DNA of 64,000 bases from contig NZ_AP027731.1 in assembly GCF_030296595.1 (NCBI RefSeq), positions 1,674,001 through 1,738,000 of the forward strand, in the 5' to 3' direction. The notes below the pieces were generated by a model. That model was not told the DNA's origin, ran no database searches, and saw only the letters and a list, made by a program, of their open reading frames with translations. A program made the position numbers and the translations under genes. Position 1 is the first letter of the stretch. The number at the start of each line of letters is the position of its first letter. This stretch comes from Naasia aerilata. Lineage in GTDB: Bacteria; Actinomycetota; Actinomycetes; Actinomycetales; Microbacteriaceae. Shown here piece by piece: positions 9,165 through 18,081 of this stretch.

Positions 9165-10944
9165 TCACTTGGTCCGGAGCACCGCCACGACCCCGTCGGT
9201 GTACGTGTTGCCGATCATGTTGACCGGGCTATCCGGGCTGTAGACGGCGCACCGGCTGATGGTGCTGTTGGTCCCGAACACGTTCCCCGACATCGTGAAC
9301 CCGGCGATCGGGCCCCGGCCCTTCGTGGACACGTTCACCGTGCAGTCGCCGTAGTCCATCCGGTTGTTCGAGATGTTCAGGTTCGACATGGTCGCGCGGC
9401 CCTGGGTGATCATGATGGCCGCGTTGCTTGCGTCCTCCATGACGTTCCCCGTGATGGTGACGTTGTCGCCGGCGACGGTCTCGATGTTGTCGTCGTGGGA
9501 GCCGTCGGTGTGGTCGGGGTCGTTGGCGTACCAGAGGTTGCCGTGCAGCCAGGAGTCGGCGACGAGGACGTTGCTGCCGGCGATGGAGACCTGGTCGACG
9601 GTGTTGTGGATGTTGACGCGGTGCAGCTCGAAGTTCCAGCCCATGATGCCGTTGATGGTCCAGTTGGGGTTGGTGGCGACGATCTCGCTGTCGTAGATCT
9701 TCAGGCCGACGGAGCCGGACATGTTGTCGACGAGGCCGTACTTCCCGCCGCCGTCGGTGCCGCGGATGATCGAGTTCTTGATGGTCACGTTGGCGGCCTT
9801 GACGATGACCCGGCCGTGGATGTCGAGACCGTCGAGGACGGTGCCGTCCTTGGTGATCGTCTGGTCACCGCTGACGACCGTGAGGTTCACTCCCGCCGGC
9901 ACGCCCGTGCCGTGTCCGCTGGTCGGAACCGGAACGGTGACGACGGGGTCGGGAACCGTGACAGGGGAGCAGGCTGCTCCACCGGCGGCTGCTCGACGGG
10001 AGCGGCCGGGACGGCGGGCGCGGGGGCGGGTGCGGGCTGCGCCGCGGTCGGTGTCGGCGTCGGCGTGGAGCTCGGCGTGGAGCCGGTGCCGCCCTTGCCC
10101 GCGTCCTCGTTGCCCTTGGTGACCTCGTCGGCGATCTGGTCGATCTCCGTGGGGGTCGGCGTAGCGCTCGGCGAGGAGGTCCGGTGGTGGTGCAGGCGGA
10201 TGGCCTCACGCACCGCGGCGTTCGTGACCTTGATGCCGCCGCACTTCACGGACACCACGGGCTGGGCTGCGAGCTTCGCGTCGGCGCTCTTGGCGGGCGC
10301 CGGGCTGTCCGTCGCCGCCGAGGCCGTGGCCTCCGACGTCTCCGGCGCCGCCTCCGTGCTCGAGGTGCTCTCGGGCGCCGTCGACCCCGCGTCAGCGGCT
10401 CCCGCAGCCGGCGCCTGCGTCTCCGCCGTGGCGGTCGTGGTCGCGGTGGTGCCGGCAGCGGCGGCCGTGCCCTTGCTCGAGGCGTGGTGCTCGCCACGGA
10501 TCTGCACGAGGGCGGCACGAGCCCCACGGGGGTGTTCGGCAGCGAGATCTTGCGCGACTCGTTGGTCGCGAGCTTGATGGTGACGGCGTTGCCGCCGGTC
10601 GCCGCCGTGTACTCGCCGAGGTCGGCGTGGGCGTCGCCGCGGTCGAAGAAGCCGACGACGCTGATCTCGGTCTGCCCGACCGCATTGCGGTTGACGAGGC
10701 TGACCTCACTCAGCTTGTCGAGCGAGACGACCGCGAGCTGGGGCGTCTCGTCCGGCAGGCCGGCGGCAGTGAGCGACGCGGTCGCGCACTCCGTTCCGTC
10801 GGTGGAGCAGAGTGCCACGAACCGCGGCTCGGCAGCCACGAAGACGCCGACGCACGTCGCGGCGGCGACCGCCAGCGTCGCGGTCAGACCGACGACCGGA
10901 ACCGTCCTCTTCTTCGCATGCCGCGAACGACGAAAGAACCCCAC
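9165..10944 (-). CDS. Membrane-anchored parallel beta-helix protein 4 with longest stalk (two frameshifts)
   Basis: GTG at 10944 (GTG GGG TTC). The N-terminus is basic (RRSRHAKKR), followed by a transmembrane helix and a soluble segment of about 120 residues (SLDKLSEVSLVNRNAVG). A Thr/Ala/Pro-rich stalk with a conserved patch (CGGIKVTNAAVREAIRLHHH) and a Pro/Thr-rich linker follow, then the beta-helix head from about residue 348. Two one-base gaps break the frame: at 10510-10512 (restores PPLVQIRGEHH) and at 9964-9967 (restores PAPPVTVPDP). Restored length is 593 residues. Head motifs LDGLDIHGRVIV, NWTINGIMGWNFEL, GSHDDNIETV and CTVNVSTKGRG match paralogue 3 closely. Function unknown. Confidence 0.75.
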
Positions 10945-11309
10945 CCGATTACCCCAAACTTCGAACCTGCGAGGGCATGGCAGAGCATCCCAAGCTCTGA
11001 GCCTGCGCAGGTTGCGTGGTGGCTGGGCACTGACTAGGAGAGTGCCTTCAGCCGCTGACGGTCGCCCACGCTAGCACCCCCAAACGAGGGGGACGAGTGC
11101 CCCCTTGAAGGCGAACGGCAGGTAACGGATCGGTAACGCCCCCGTTTGTCTTGACGATCGAACGACCGATCCGCACCAGTACGGGGCTCACTGGGGTTCG
11201 GCTCACCTTCGGGGGCGCCGCCTTGGAACCGCGAAATTGACTTCACCCAATTGTTCACGGTTGGGCGTGTCTGGACGGGGGCCAAGAGATCCCCGAAAGA
11301 GGCAGGCGG
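10945..11309. other. 365-base gap upstream of beta-helix gene 4
   Basis: No convincing gene. It holds a CCCCC/GGGGG 5-bp hairpin near 11081 and relatively AT-rich stretches (for example around 11240-11260) that could hold the promoter for the minus-strand gene starting at 10944. No TACCC-loop hairpins were seen here. Confidence 0.4.
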
Positions 11310-12162
11310 TCAGCCGGTCCGTGTGGTGGTGTCCTGGTTCCAGTTGATCCGTGTGCCGGACGCCAGCAGGCGCCGCGCGCGGAGGCGGGTGACGGAGGAC
11401 ACGGCGTAGTAGATCGCGAACGGCGGCCAGAGGGCGGGCCGCGTGCGAATCGAGCGGAGGAGAGCCACGTTCTGGCGCTCGCCGCCACCGGCACCTTCCC
11501 GACCGCCGAGGAGCTGCGCGAGCTCGTAGTTCCCCGCGATGATCCGCGTGCCCCGGCGCACGAGCGCACGGAGGGTCCGGGGTGACTCGACGGTGAACTC
11601 CGCTTCGGGAAGGGTGATCCGCTCGTCCGGGGCGAAGAGGCGCTGCACGAAGCGGTCGTCGGCGATCACCGGGGAAGTCGCCGAACCGGGCCCGACCCGA
11701 CGCCGAGAGCGCGTAGATCCCGGAGCCGACGTGCCCTCGGGTCCGGTACTGCGAGATGTCCCAGATCCGGTAGTACTGGCGCACGAGCCAGCCCGCCGAC
11801 CGGGTGTCCACCCGGAGGGTGGGGGAGGCAATGCGCGGCTCGTCCGTGGAGAGGGCGTCGGCGAGCGCGGCCAGGGTGTCCGTCGACACGACGACGTCGG
11901 CATCGAGGTAGGCGCGGGGGAACGCCGCGGCCGCTCGGTCTCCGGCGTTCAGCGCCGCGATCTTCGACCCCTCGGCGACCTCGACGACCCGCACGCCCGG
12001 ATAGGAGCGCGCCCGCTCGGCGGTGCGGTCGGTGCAGCCGTTCGCCGCCACGACGATCTCGAAGCGGTCCGGGTCAGGTCCCTGGGTCAGCGTGCCCAGC
12101 AGCCGCCCGATCAGCTGCTCCTCGTTGTGCGCGGGGATGACGATGCTCAGGCGGGGCGGCAT
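11310..12162 (-). CDS. Family 2 glycosyltransferase (frameshifted)
   Basis: ATG at 12162. The GT-A start is RLSIVIPAHNEEQLIGRLL, with VVAANGCTDRT, SKIAALNAGD and the DXD-like AYLDADVVV. The frame breaks at the run 11671-11674, where removal of one base restores FGDFPVIADDRFVQRLF, the acceptor-side ED/DD region. Restored length is 283 residues, normal for a soluble GT2. It probably transfers a sugar from a nucleotide sugar during exopolysaccharide assembly. It is the last gene of a minus-strand series behind the GT4 gene. Unlike most breaks here this one is an extra base, not a missing one. Confidence 0.8.
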
Positions 12163-12245
12163 GGTGCGGAGGCTATCAACGGGTTCACCGAGCTCGGCCG
12201 GAGCCTCGCCGGGCGGGTGCCCGCCCGGCGAGGGGTCTTCCGGTG

Positions 12246-13544
12246 TCAGCGAGTGGGCAGCGGCGCGGTGGCCGGACGCTCGTCGGGCAGGATTGCCGCG
12301 GCGGTCTCGTTCCAGCCCTCCTTGCGGCGGCGGCCCTTGGAGAGGCCGTGGATGGTCTCGCCCGCCACCAGGCGCATGGCGAGCTCCTCGTAGCCGAGGG
12401 CGACCTTGTCCCAGTCGTACATCGCCTCGGCGCGCTGCTGCATGGCGGTGCCGATCGCGACGTGCTTCCAGCCCGCGTCCTCGATGCGCTCGAGGATCGG
12501 CACGAGCGCGTCCGCATCTGCGAAGTACAGGCCGTCCGGGCCTGCCACCTCGCGGTTGAAGACGACGTCGTAGGCGATCACGGCTGTGCCCGCGCCCATG
12601 GCGCGCAGCAGCGAGGGGTTGGTGCCACCCACCGAGTGGCCGTGCAGATAGGTGCGGGCGTGGGCGTAGAGCTGGTTGAGCTCCTCCTGGTCCCACACGC
12701 CGCCCAGCATCTTGATGCGCGAGTCGGCGGCAGCGGTGCGGGCGATGCGGTCGGTGTACTCGGCCGCGTAGGGCGCCGAGCCGACGACGACGAGTGGGTA
12801 CTTGGAGCCCGAGCGGGTGTACCCGTCGACGATCACGTCGACGTGGTTCTCCGGCTCGAAGCGGGCGACGACGAGGTGGAACTCGCCGGGGACCAGCCCG
12901 TGCTTGGTCAGCTTGTCGGTGGCGACCTCTGTGAGCTTCGACGAGCCGTAGGCGATCAGCTCGGTGGGGACGCCGAACTCGGCGGAGTAGTAGTCCGCGA
13001 TGCCCTGCGCGTCGCTGATGAGCGCGTCGGCGGAGCGGACGGAGAACTGCTCCGCCATCCGGTAGTACCGGCGGCCCCACTTGCCCCACTTGCCGCGGCG
13101 CCATTCCAGGCCGTCCACGTGCACCGCGGTCGGCACCCTGCGGGCCTTGATGATCGGCACGAAGGGGGAGTTGGCGGCATTGAAGACGAACGCCATGTCC
13201 TGCTTCCGGTGGCCGAGCATGTGCAGGGCCGACAGCGCGGAGTGGCTGAGCGTCTCGAGGGTCTTCTTCTTGAGCGCGGGCAGGTGCACGAGCTTCATGC
13301 CCAGGTGCTCGGCGGGCCGGTTGCCGTCCTTCGGGCGGCAGTAGACGGTCACCTCGTGGCCGCGGGCGGCGAGGCGGCTGCCGATCTCCTCGACGGCGGT
13401 CTCGAAGCCGCCGTACGCGGCGGGGACTCCGCGGGTGCCCACCATCGCGATGCGCAGCTGCTTCTGGGGCAGGGCGACCAGGACGGGAGCCGGCGCATCG
13501 CTCGGGTCATCCAGCTCTTCGGGTTCGATGTAGTCGAAGCTCAT
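12246..13544 (-). CDS. Family 4 glycosyltransferase with DUF1972-type N-terminal domain
   Basis: 432 residues from ATG 13544, with GGAGGTG upstream. The N-terminal Rossmann half starts RIAMVGTRGVPAAYGGFETA and continues VTVYCRPKDGN, VDGLEWRRGKWG and ISDAQGIADYY, typical of DUF1972-containing glycosyltransferases. The C-terminal GT-B half contains VARFEPENHVD, GSAPYAAEYT and GHSVGGTNPSLLRAMGAG, the nucleotide-sugar binding region. Relatives include rhamnosyl- and other hexosyltransferases of capsule and O-antigen loci; the exact sugar cannot be read. An extended 5' leader contains ACCCGA repeats and a 36-base tandem repeat. Confidence 0.9.
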   Translation of the reverse strand: MSFDYIEPEELDDPSDAPAPVLVALPQKQLRIAMVGTRGVPAAYGGFETAVEEIGSRLAARGHEVTVYCRPKDGNRPAEHLGMKLVHLPALKKKTLETLSHSALSALHMLGHRKQDMAFVFNAANSPFVPIIKARRVPTAVHVDGLEWRRGKWGKWGRRYYRMAEQFSVRSADALISDAQGIADYYSAEFGVPTELIAYGSSKLTEVATDKLTKHGLVPGEFHLVVARFEPENHVDVIVDGYTRSGSKYPLVVVGSAPYAAEYTDRIARTAAADSRIKMLGGVWDQEELNQLYAHARTYLHGHSVGGTNPSLLRAMGAGTAVIAYDVVFNREVAGPDGLYFADADALVPILERIEDAGWKHVAIGTAMQQRAEAMYDWDKVALGYEELAMRLVAGETIHGLSKGRRRKEGWNETAAAILPDERPATAPLPTR

Positions 13545-13638
13545 CGGGCCACCTCCGTGGCGGTGCCCGCAACAGGGGTGCACGCAGCGGCCGGAAGGCT
13601 GCTGCTGCCTGCGGCGGGAAGCCGCAGTTCGCTGTTCG

Positions 13639-13680
13639 GGTTCATGGGTAGCTCGCGTTTCGGGTACACGACGGTCGGGT
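13639..13680 (-). promoter_or_regulatory. Weak TACCC-box cluster in GT4 leader
   Basis: On the minus strand, ACCCGA, TACCCGA, TACCCA and ACCCGA occur within 40 bases. Only one (CGT/ACG around GTACCCGAA) has a visible stem. This is a possible degenerate member of the hairpin family. Confidence 0.3.
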
Positions 13681-13774
13681 GGATTCCCCGCCCGCCTCTG
13701 CCGAATGCTGGGGGACACTCTCGGGTGGCGAGGCGGGCGGGGCGCCGATCGGGTCGGGGGCCCGACCGGCTTTG

Positions 13775-13883
13775 GTGCTGCCGGATCCGTTGGGGGGACC
13801 GATCCGGGTGGTGCTCCCGGATCCGTTGGGGGGACTGATCCGGGTTTCGGGTGTGGATCGCCTTGGGGGAGGCGGTCCGGGTT
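13775..13883. repeat. 36-base tandem repeat, two good copies plus a degenerate third
   Basis: Units 13775-13810 and 13811-13846 differ at only three positions; each contains CCGGATCCGTTGGGGGGAC and GATCCGGGT. A third, shorter and degenerate unit spans 13851-13883. GGATC and GATCC make each unit partly palindromic. Confidence 0.75.
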
Positions 13884-13963
13884 CCGGCCCTTCGGATGTC
13901 GGGCCGGGGAGCGGTCCGCGAGGGACCGGGTCTGAGGGGTAGTTGGGGTGGGGAGGGGACGGG

Positions 13964-14431
13964 TCAGGCTGAGGTGAGGGAGCGCTCGGCAGCACCCGCT
14001 CCGCTGCCGGACGAGGCCATGATGGCGTCGAGGGCGCCGCGCAGCTTCGTGCTCGAGGTCGTCATCGTGTACGGGAAGTACACGACTTCCACGCCCACGG
14101 CGGCGAACTCGCGCTCGAGCCGCAGGCCCTTCTCGGTGCCGCGCCAGTCGTCGCCCTTGAAGAAGACGTCGAACTGGACCTCGCGCCAGGTGTCCAGCTT
14201 GTCGGGCAGGACCTCCGGCCGCGCCTCATCCACGTAGCGGATGTTGCGCACGATCTCGAGGCGCTCGGCGAGCGGGACGACCGGGGTGATCCCCTTCGTC
14301 TGGCGGAGCATCTCGTCGCTCACCACGCCGGCGATCAGATAGTCGCAGTTGCGCTTGGCGTGCTTGAGGATGTTGAGGTGGCCGACGTGGAACAGGTCGA
14401 ATGCACCAGCGGCGTAGCCGATTCGGGTCAT
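13964..14431 (-). CDS. TagD-like glycerol-3-phosphate cytidylyltransferase family protein
   Basis: 155 residues. A nucleotidyltransferase with the HxGH motif (GAFDLFHVGHLNIL, residues about 9-22), SDEMLRQTKG, VFFKGDDWRGT and a C-terminal YTMTTSSTKLR in the place of the family's RTEGISTT motif. By family it would form CDP-glycerol or a similar CDP-alcohol from CTP for wall or capsular polymers. It sits between the O-antigen-ligase-like gene and the GT4 gene on the same strand. The start ATG lies inside the last of four TACCC-loop hairpins and no good Shine-Dalgarno is visible, suggesting controlled translation. Confidence 0.85.
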   Translation of the reverse strand: MTRIGYAAGAFDLFHVGHLNILKHAKRNCDYLIAGVVSDEMLRQTKGITPVVPLAERLEIVRNIRYVDEARPEVLPDKLDTWREVQFDVFFKGDDWRGTEKGLRLEREFAAVGVEVVYFPYTMTTSSTKLRGALDAIMASSGSGAGAAERSLTSA

Positions 14432-14547
14432 CGGGTAGGACCACAGCTTTCACTATGGCTGCACTTTGCGCCCATGTCCTCGCTCGGGTAAACGAGGGTG
14501 CTCGGGTAAGCGGGCGTCGGATCCTTCGGGTTTGCAGCGGGTACTAC
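14426..14547 (-). promoter_or_regulatory. Four TACCC-loop hairpins in leader of the cytidylyltransferase gene
   Basis: In transcript order: GTAG/CTGC around TACCCG (14547-14534, one G-U pair), GC/GC around TTACCCGA (14511-14500), CCTCG/CGAGG around TTTACCCGAG (14497-14478), and GGTC/GACC around CTACCCGAT (14442-14426). The last overlaps the ATG. A further CCTT/AAGG hairpin with loop TACCT lies near 14617-14629. Stems differ while loops agree. Confidence 0.65.
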
Positions 14548-14692
14548 AAGGAGCCAGGTCCCCAAAGTAGCGGACCGAGCCGGGAAGGCGCGACACCAGC
14601 TCGGGGGTTTTGTTTCCCTTAGGTAAAGGTTAGGGACTCCTCGTGTTCACCAAGGGGTGCGGAGAAGGGTGCGTGAGGGTGCTTTCCCACCG

Positions 14693-16105
14693 CTACGGAG
14701 TCGACTCGCGAGGCGCCGCTGCGGCCGGAGTCGCGAGGCTCGAAGCCGGCTTCGGCGCCTCCCGCCGCCCTGCCGACAGCGCCAGCAGGCACAGCAGCGC
14801 CCAGTTCCCCTCCACCAGCAGCCGGCTCTCCGCCAGGGCCTGCGCGAGCAGGGCGGTGAGGAGCAGCGCAGGCAGCACGCGATCGAAGACCCAGTCGGAC
14901 GGGCCGGCGCCCGCTCTGGCGATCCGGCCGCTCCGAGCGACGGCGACGCACACCGCGACGAGGAAGGCGAGGAAGAGGAGCAGCCCGATCACGCCGAGCT
15001 GCACCGTGACGTCGAGGAACGCGTTGTGCGCCTGCAGGTACTGCACGCCCTTGCGGACCGCGAGCCCCTCGTACGGCTTGGTCCCCGGCACCCAGTAGCT
15101 GATCCAGCCCCAGCCGAGCACCGGACGCTGCGCGACCAGCCCGGACACGGCGGTCCAGATGTCGAGGCGCCCCGTGAGGTCGTCGCTCTTGCCGAGCAGG
15201 GAGAGGAGCGCGCGATTCGCCGCGACGGCGCCGACGGCGGCGAGCGCGAGCACTACGACGAGCGCCCAGAAGCCCGACCTCCGCTGCGGCGGAGTGGTGG
15301 GCGTCCTGCGCCAGAGCAGCATCAGCGCGAGCACCACCGCGCTCGCTGCGGCGGCCACTGTCACGGTGGAGGACCGGGTGAGGGCCAACGTCGCGACGGC
15401 CAGCGCGATGCCCGCGATCCCCAGGTCTCGCCGGATGCGACCGGCCGCCAGCAGACAGGCGGTGACGATGAGCGCCAGCAGAGCGACGAAGCCGAGCAGG
15501 TTGGCGTTGCCCAGGATGCCCTGGATCCGCCCGCCCTCAAACAGCAGACCTCGGCTCCAGTAGTAGGCGGCGGGCACGTCGCTCCCCTTCGACGGGTCGA
15601 AGGGGAAGACGGGAAGGATCGGATGCCGGATGACGGCGGCGACGACGAACTCGAAGAGAAGCGAGAGGGCGAGGATCGCCTGGAGCGCCCCTGCCAGGGC
15701 GCGGACGACGCCGGGCCATCCGACCCACAGATAGAGGACGACGGCGGCGAAGGTGGTGACGAGAAGCACTGCGATCGCCAGCAGGGTGACTCCGCGATAG
15801 TACGACCAGGCGACGGAGAGCACCGCCCAGGCCAGGAAGGCCGCGAGCAGCACCACGCCGTGCCCTCGGTCGCGGAGCCGGCGGACGAGGCTTCCCGATC
15901 GCCCGTCCGCCTGCCGCTCCGGGCCGGACAGGGCACCCCGTCGCCGCACCGCGACGGCGGCACCCACAAGAAGGAGGAACACGAGCCCGTCCCACACGGC
16001 GAACCCCCACCAGCTGACCGTGTCGCGGATCGCCTCCCCGGCGAAGAGCGTGAAGAGCACAAGGACGGCGCCCGCAGAGGCGAGGCGGGAGGCGGTGCGG
16101 GTCAC
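14693..16105 (-). CDS. O-antigen ligase / Wzy-type polysaccharide polymerase-like membrane protein
   Basis: 470 residues, GTG start. About 11 hydrophobic segments fill the protein. The large extracytoplasmic loop and flanking motifs are those of the Wzy_C/WaaL family (GRIQGILGNANLLGFVALL, ALTRSSTVTVA, GRLDIWTAVSGLVAQRPVLG, QAHNAFLDVTVQLGVIGLLL). The family joins or polymerises undecaprenyl-linked glycans outside the membrane. It is divergent from UDP-glucose dehydrogenase and heads the minus-strand series with the cytidylyltransferase and both glycosyltransferases, fitting a capsule or exopolysaccharide locus. Confidence 0.85.
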   Translation of the reverse strand: MTRTASRLASAGAVLVLFTLFAGEAIRDTVSWWGFAVWDGLVFLLLVGAAVAVRRRGALSGPERQADGRSGSLVRRLRDRGHGVVLLAAFLAWAVLSVAWSYYRGVTLLAIAVLLVTTFAAVVLYLWVGWPGVVRALAGALQAILALSLLFEFVVAAVIRHPILPVFPFDPSKGSDVPAAYYWSRGLLFEGGRIQGILGNANLLGFVALLALIVTACLLAAGRIRRDLGIAGIALAVATLALTRSSTVTVAAAASAVVLALMLLWRRTPTTPPQRRSGFWALVVVLALAAVGAVAANRALLSLLGKSDDLTGRLDIWTAVSGLVAQRPVLGWGWISYWVPGTKPYEGLAVRKGVQYLQAHNAFLDVTVQLGVIGLLLFLAFLVAVCVAVARSGRIARAGAGPSDWVFDRVLPALLLTALLAQALAESRLLVEGNWALLCLLALSAGRREAPKPASSLATPAAAAPRESTP

Positions 16106-16141
16106 CCGGCCAGGCTATGCGGATCTCGGCCCGCCGGCCGG

Positions 16142-16175
16142 GAAGGCAAGGGGCCGGAGAAGGCAAGGGGCCGGA
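16142..16175. repeat. 17-base tandem duplication in the ligase-ugd intergenic region
   Basis: GAAGGCAAGGGGCCGGA occurs twice in a row (16142-16158 and 16159-16175). Downstream at 16200-16217 there is a 7-bp GGGGAGG/CCTCCCC hairpin. Confidence 0.6.
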
Positions 16176-16239
16176 GCTGCCCGGGAAGGCCCCTGACTGG
16201 GGGAGGGGTGCCTCCCCGCCGCTGGTAGGAAGGAAGGAC

Positions 16240-16254
16240 CCGGCTACCCACCGG
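16240..16254 (+). promoter_or_regulatory. TACCC-loop hairpin upstream of UDP-glucose dehydrogenase
   Basis: CCGG/CCGG arms close the loop CTACCCA, 81 bases before the ATG. The same CGG-CTACCCA-CCG hairpin occurs in both CotH leaders at 38403 and 43239. Confidence 0.5.
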
Positions 16255-16334
16255 AGTCGCGCCTCTGCGGTGACCTGCTAGGAAAGAGTCCCGCACGCGG
16301 CTTGACGCATCCTCACCCAAGGAACCCGACCCAA

Positions 16335-17648
16335 ATGAGAATCTCTGTAATCGGCTGCGGCTACCTCGGCGCCGTGCACGCCGCGAGCATGGCCGAGCTC
16401 GGCCACGACGTCATCGGAATCGATGTGGACCCGGGCAAGATCCAGGCGCTCAAGGCCGCGAAGGCGCCGTTCTTCGAGCCGGGACTCGAGGGCATCCTCG
16501 AATCCGCGATGCGCTCGGGTCGGCTCTCCTTCTCGACGGACATCGCCGACGCGAAGGGCTCGCAGGTGCACTTCGTGGCCGTCGGCACGCCGCAGAAGCG
16601 GGGCGAGAACGCCGCGGACCTGACCTACGTCGACGCAGCGATCGAGGGCATCCTTCCGCACCTCAGCGAGGGCGACCTCGTCGTCGGGAAGTCGACGGTC
16701 CCCGTCGGCACCGCCGCCCGGCTGGCGGAGCGCATCGACGAGGCCGGCACCGGCGCCTCGCTCGCCTGGAACCCGGAGTTCCTGCGCGAGGGCTACGCGG
16801 TCAAGGACACCATCGCGCCCGACCGGCTCGTCTACGGCGTGGCTGCGGGAGAGAAGGGCCTGAAGGCGAAGGAGCTCCTCGACCAGGTCTACGCGACGGC
16901 CATCGCGAACGAGACCCCCGTCGTCGTCACCGACTACGCGACCGCGGAACTGGTCAAGGTGTCGGCCAATGCGTTCCTTGCGACGAAGATCAGCTTCATC
17001 AACGCCATGGCGGAGATCGCCGAGGTCGCCGGCGCAGACGTGACCTCGCTCGCCGACGCGATCGGCTACGACGCGCGCATCGGCCGCCGCTTCCTCAACG
17101 CTGGCATCGGCTTCGGCGGCGGCTGCCTGCCGAAGGACATCCGCGCGTTCAGTGCTCGCGCCGAGGAGCTCGGCCGGGGCGAGTCGGTGCGCTTCCTGCT
17201 CGAGATCGATGCGATCAACATGCGCAGGCGCGAGCGCGCGATCGACATGGTCATCGAGGCGCTGGGCGGCCAGGTCTACAAGAAGAAGGTGGCCGTGCTC
17301 GGCCTCGCGTTCAAGCCCGATTCGGACGACGTCCGGGACTCGCCCGCGCTCGACGTCGCCGTCCGTCTCAACGGCCTGGGCGCGCACGTGATCGCGACCG
17401 ACCCGGAGGCCATCCCGAACTCGATCCGCCTCCACCCTCAGCTCGGCTTCGCCACGGACACGCTGGACGCCCTGCACGGGGCCGACGTGGTGGTCCTCGT
17501 GACCGAGTGGAAGGAGTACCGGGAGCTCGACCCGGTGGAGATCGGCGAGCTGGTGCGCGACAAGGTCATCATCGACGGGCGCAACGTCCTGGACCCGGTC
17601 AAGTGGCGGGCTGCCGGCTGGACCTACAAGGGGATGGGCCGTCCCTGA
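16335..17648 (+). CDS. ugd: UDP-glucose 6-dehydrogenase
   Basis: 437 residues, ATG with AAGGAA upstream. The NAD-binding start is RISVIGCGYLGAVHAASMAE; VAVGTPQKRGENAADL and STVPVGTA follow, then the central helix with NAFLATKISFINAMAEIAE and the catalytic cysteine in GIGFGGGCLPKD. The C-terminal UDP-binding domain has LGLAFKPDSDDVRDSPAL and VIIDGRNVLDP. It oxidises UDP-glucose to UDP-glucuronate, a precursor for acidic exopolysaccharide. It is divergent from the ligase-like gene and preceded by a TACCC-loop hairpin. Confidence 0.95.
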   Translation: MRISVIGCGYLGAVHAASMAELGHDVIGIDVDPGKIQALKAAKAPFFEPGLEGILESAMRSGRLSFSTDIADAKGSQVHFVAVGTPQKRGENAADLTYVDAAIEGILPHLSEGDLVVGKSTVPVGTAARLAERIDEAGTGASLAWNPEFLREGYAVKDTIAPDRLVYGVAAGEKGLKAKELLDQVYATAIANETPVVVTDYATAELVKVSANAFLATKISFINAMAEIAEVAGADVTSLADAIGYDARIGRRFLNAGIGFGGGCLPKDIRAFSARAEELGRGESVRFLLEIDAINMRRRERAIDMVIEALGGQVYKKKVAVLGLAFKPDSDDVRDSPALDVAVRLNGLGAHVIATDPEAIPNSIRLHPQLGFATDTLDALHGADVVVLVTEWKEYRELDPVEIGELVRDKVIIDGRNVLDPVKWRAAGWTYKGMGRP

Positions 17649-17656
17649 TCCTGACC

Positions 17657-17691
17657 CGGGGGCCGGCGGAACGCCTGCACCCGGGCCCCCG
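17657..17691 (+). terminator. Hairpin after ugd
   Basis: An 8-bp CGGGGGCC/GGCCCCCG inverted repeat lies eight bases past the ugd stop. No T-run, so it is a moderate call. Confidence 0.4.
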
Positions 17692-17753
17692 CCCTGTCTG
17701 CGGTGGTCAGAAGCTCTCATGAATCACCCCGCCCGCACCCAGTAGCCTCCCCT

Positions 17754-18044
17754 ATGAAGCGGATTCGGGTTGCCGACACATTCCTCCTCGTCGGTGACTC
17801 CGTCGCCGACCTCATCACCGAGTACGCCGTGCTGCTCAGCCGCGTGAACACGGCGGACCGGGTCACGCTCAACGCGATCGACGACGGCGGCGACCTCGTG
17901 TCGGCCACGGTCGTGCTCACGCAGGCGACCACGATCGTCGCGGAGACGACCAACTCGCCGATCCCGGACCCCGAGAACGGGGAGGCGGAGGAGTACATCC
18001 GGGGCCGTCTCGCGAGCTGGGACGCCGGAGTCACCAACAACTGA
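17754..18044 (+). CDS. Small conserved hypothetical protein
   Basis: 96 residues from ATG (MKRIRVADTFLLVGDSVADL). No signal peptide or membrane helix. A mixed alpha/beta composition with VTLNAIDDGGDLVSATVVL and an acidic C-terminal part (DPENGEAEEYIRGRL) is visible. I do not recognise the family. It lies on the plus strand between ugd and the HAD phosphatase and may share their transcript. Confidence 0.65.
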   Translation: MKRIRVADTFLLVGDSVADLITEYAVLLSRVNTADRVTLNAIDDGGDLVSATVVLTQATTIVAETTNSPIPDPENGEAEEYIRGRLASWDAGVTNN

Positions 18045-18081
18045 CGTTCCGCCCCCTCGGGGGAGCGTCGGGCAGAATGGG

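Larger units (their letters stand above)
13545..13963. other. 419-base gap: leader of the GT4 gene with repeats
   Basis: No gene is supported, although an open frame encoding VLPDPLGG repeats exists on the plus strand. The gap holds ACCCGA/TACCC boxes (13639-13680) and the 36-base tandem repeat (13775-13883). Confidence 0.5.

Noticed and set aside
11034..11285. Minus-strand 83-codon frame downstream of the GT2 gene
   Set aside because: No family resemblance, no ribosome-binding site, and it lies in a probable promoter region.
13775..13883. Possible CRISPR array
   Set aside because: Unit length fits a CRISPR repeat but there are no spacers; units are directly adjacent and no cas genes are present.
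13679..13942. Plus-strand frame encoding VLPDPLGG repeats
   Set aside because: It is produced by the 36-base tandem repeat, has no ribosome-binding site and lies in the GT4 leader.
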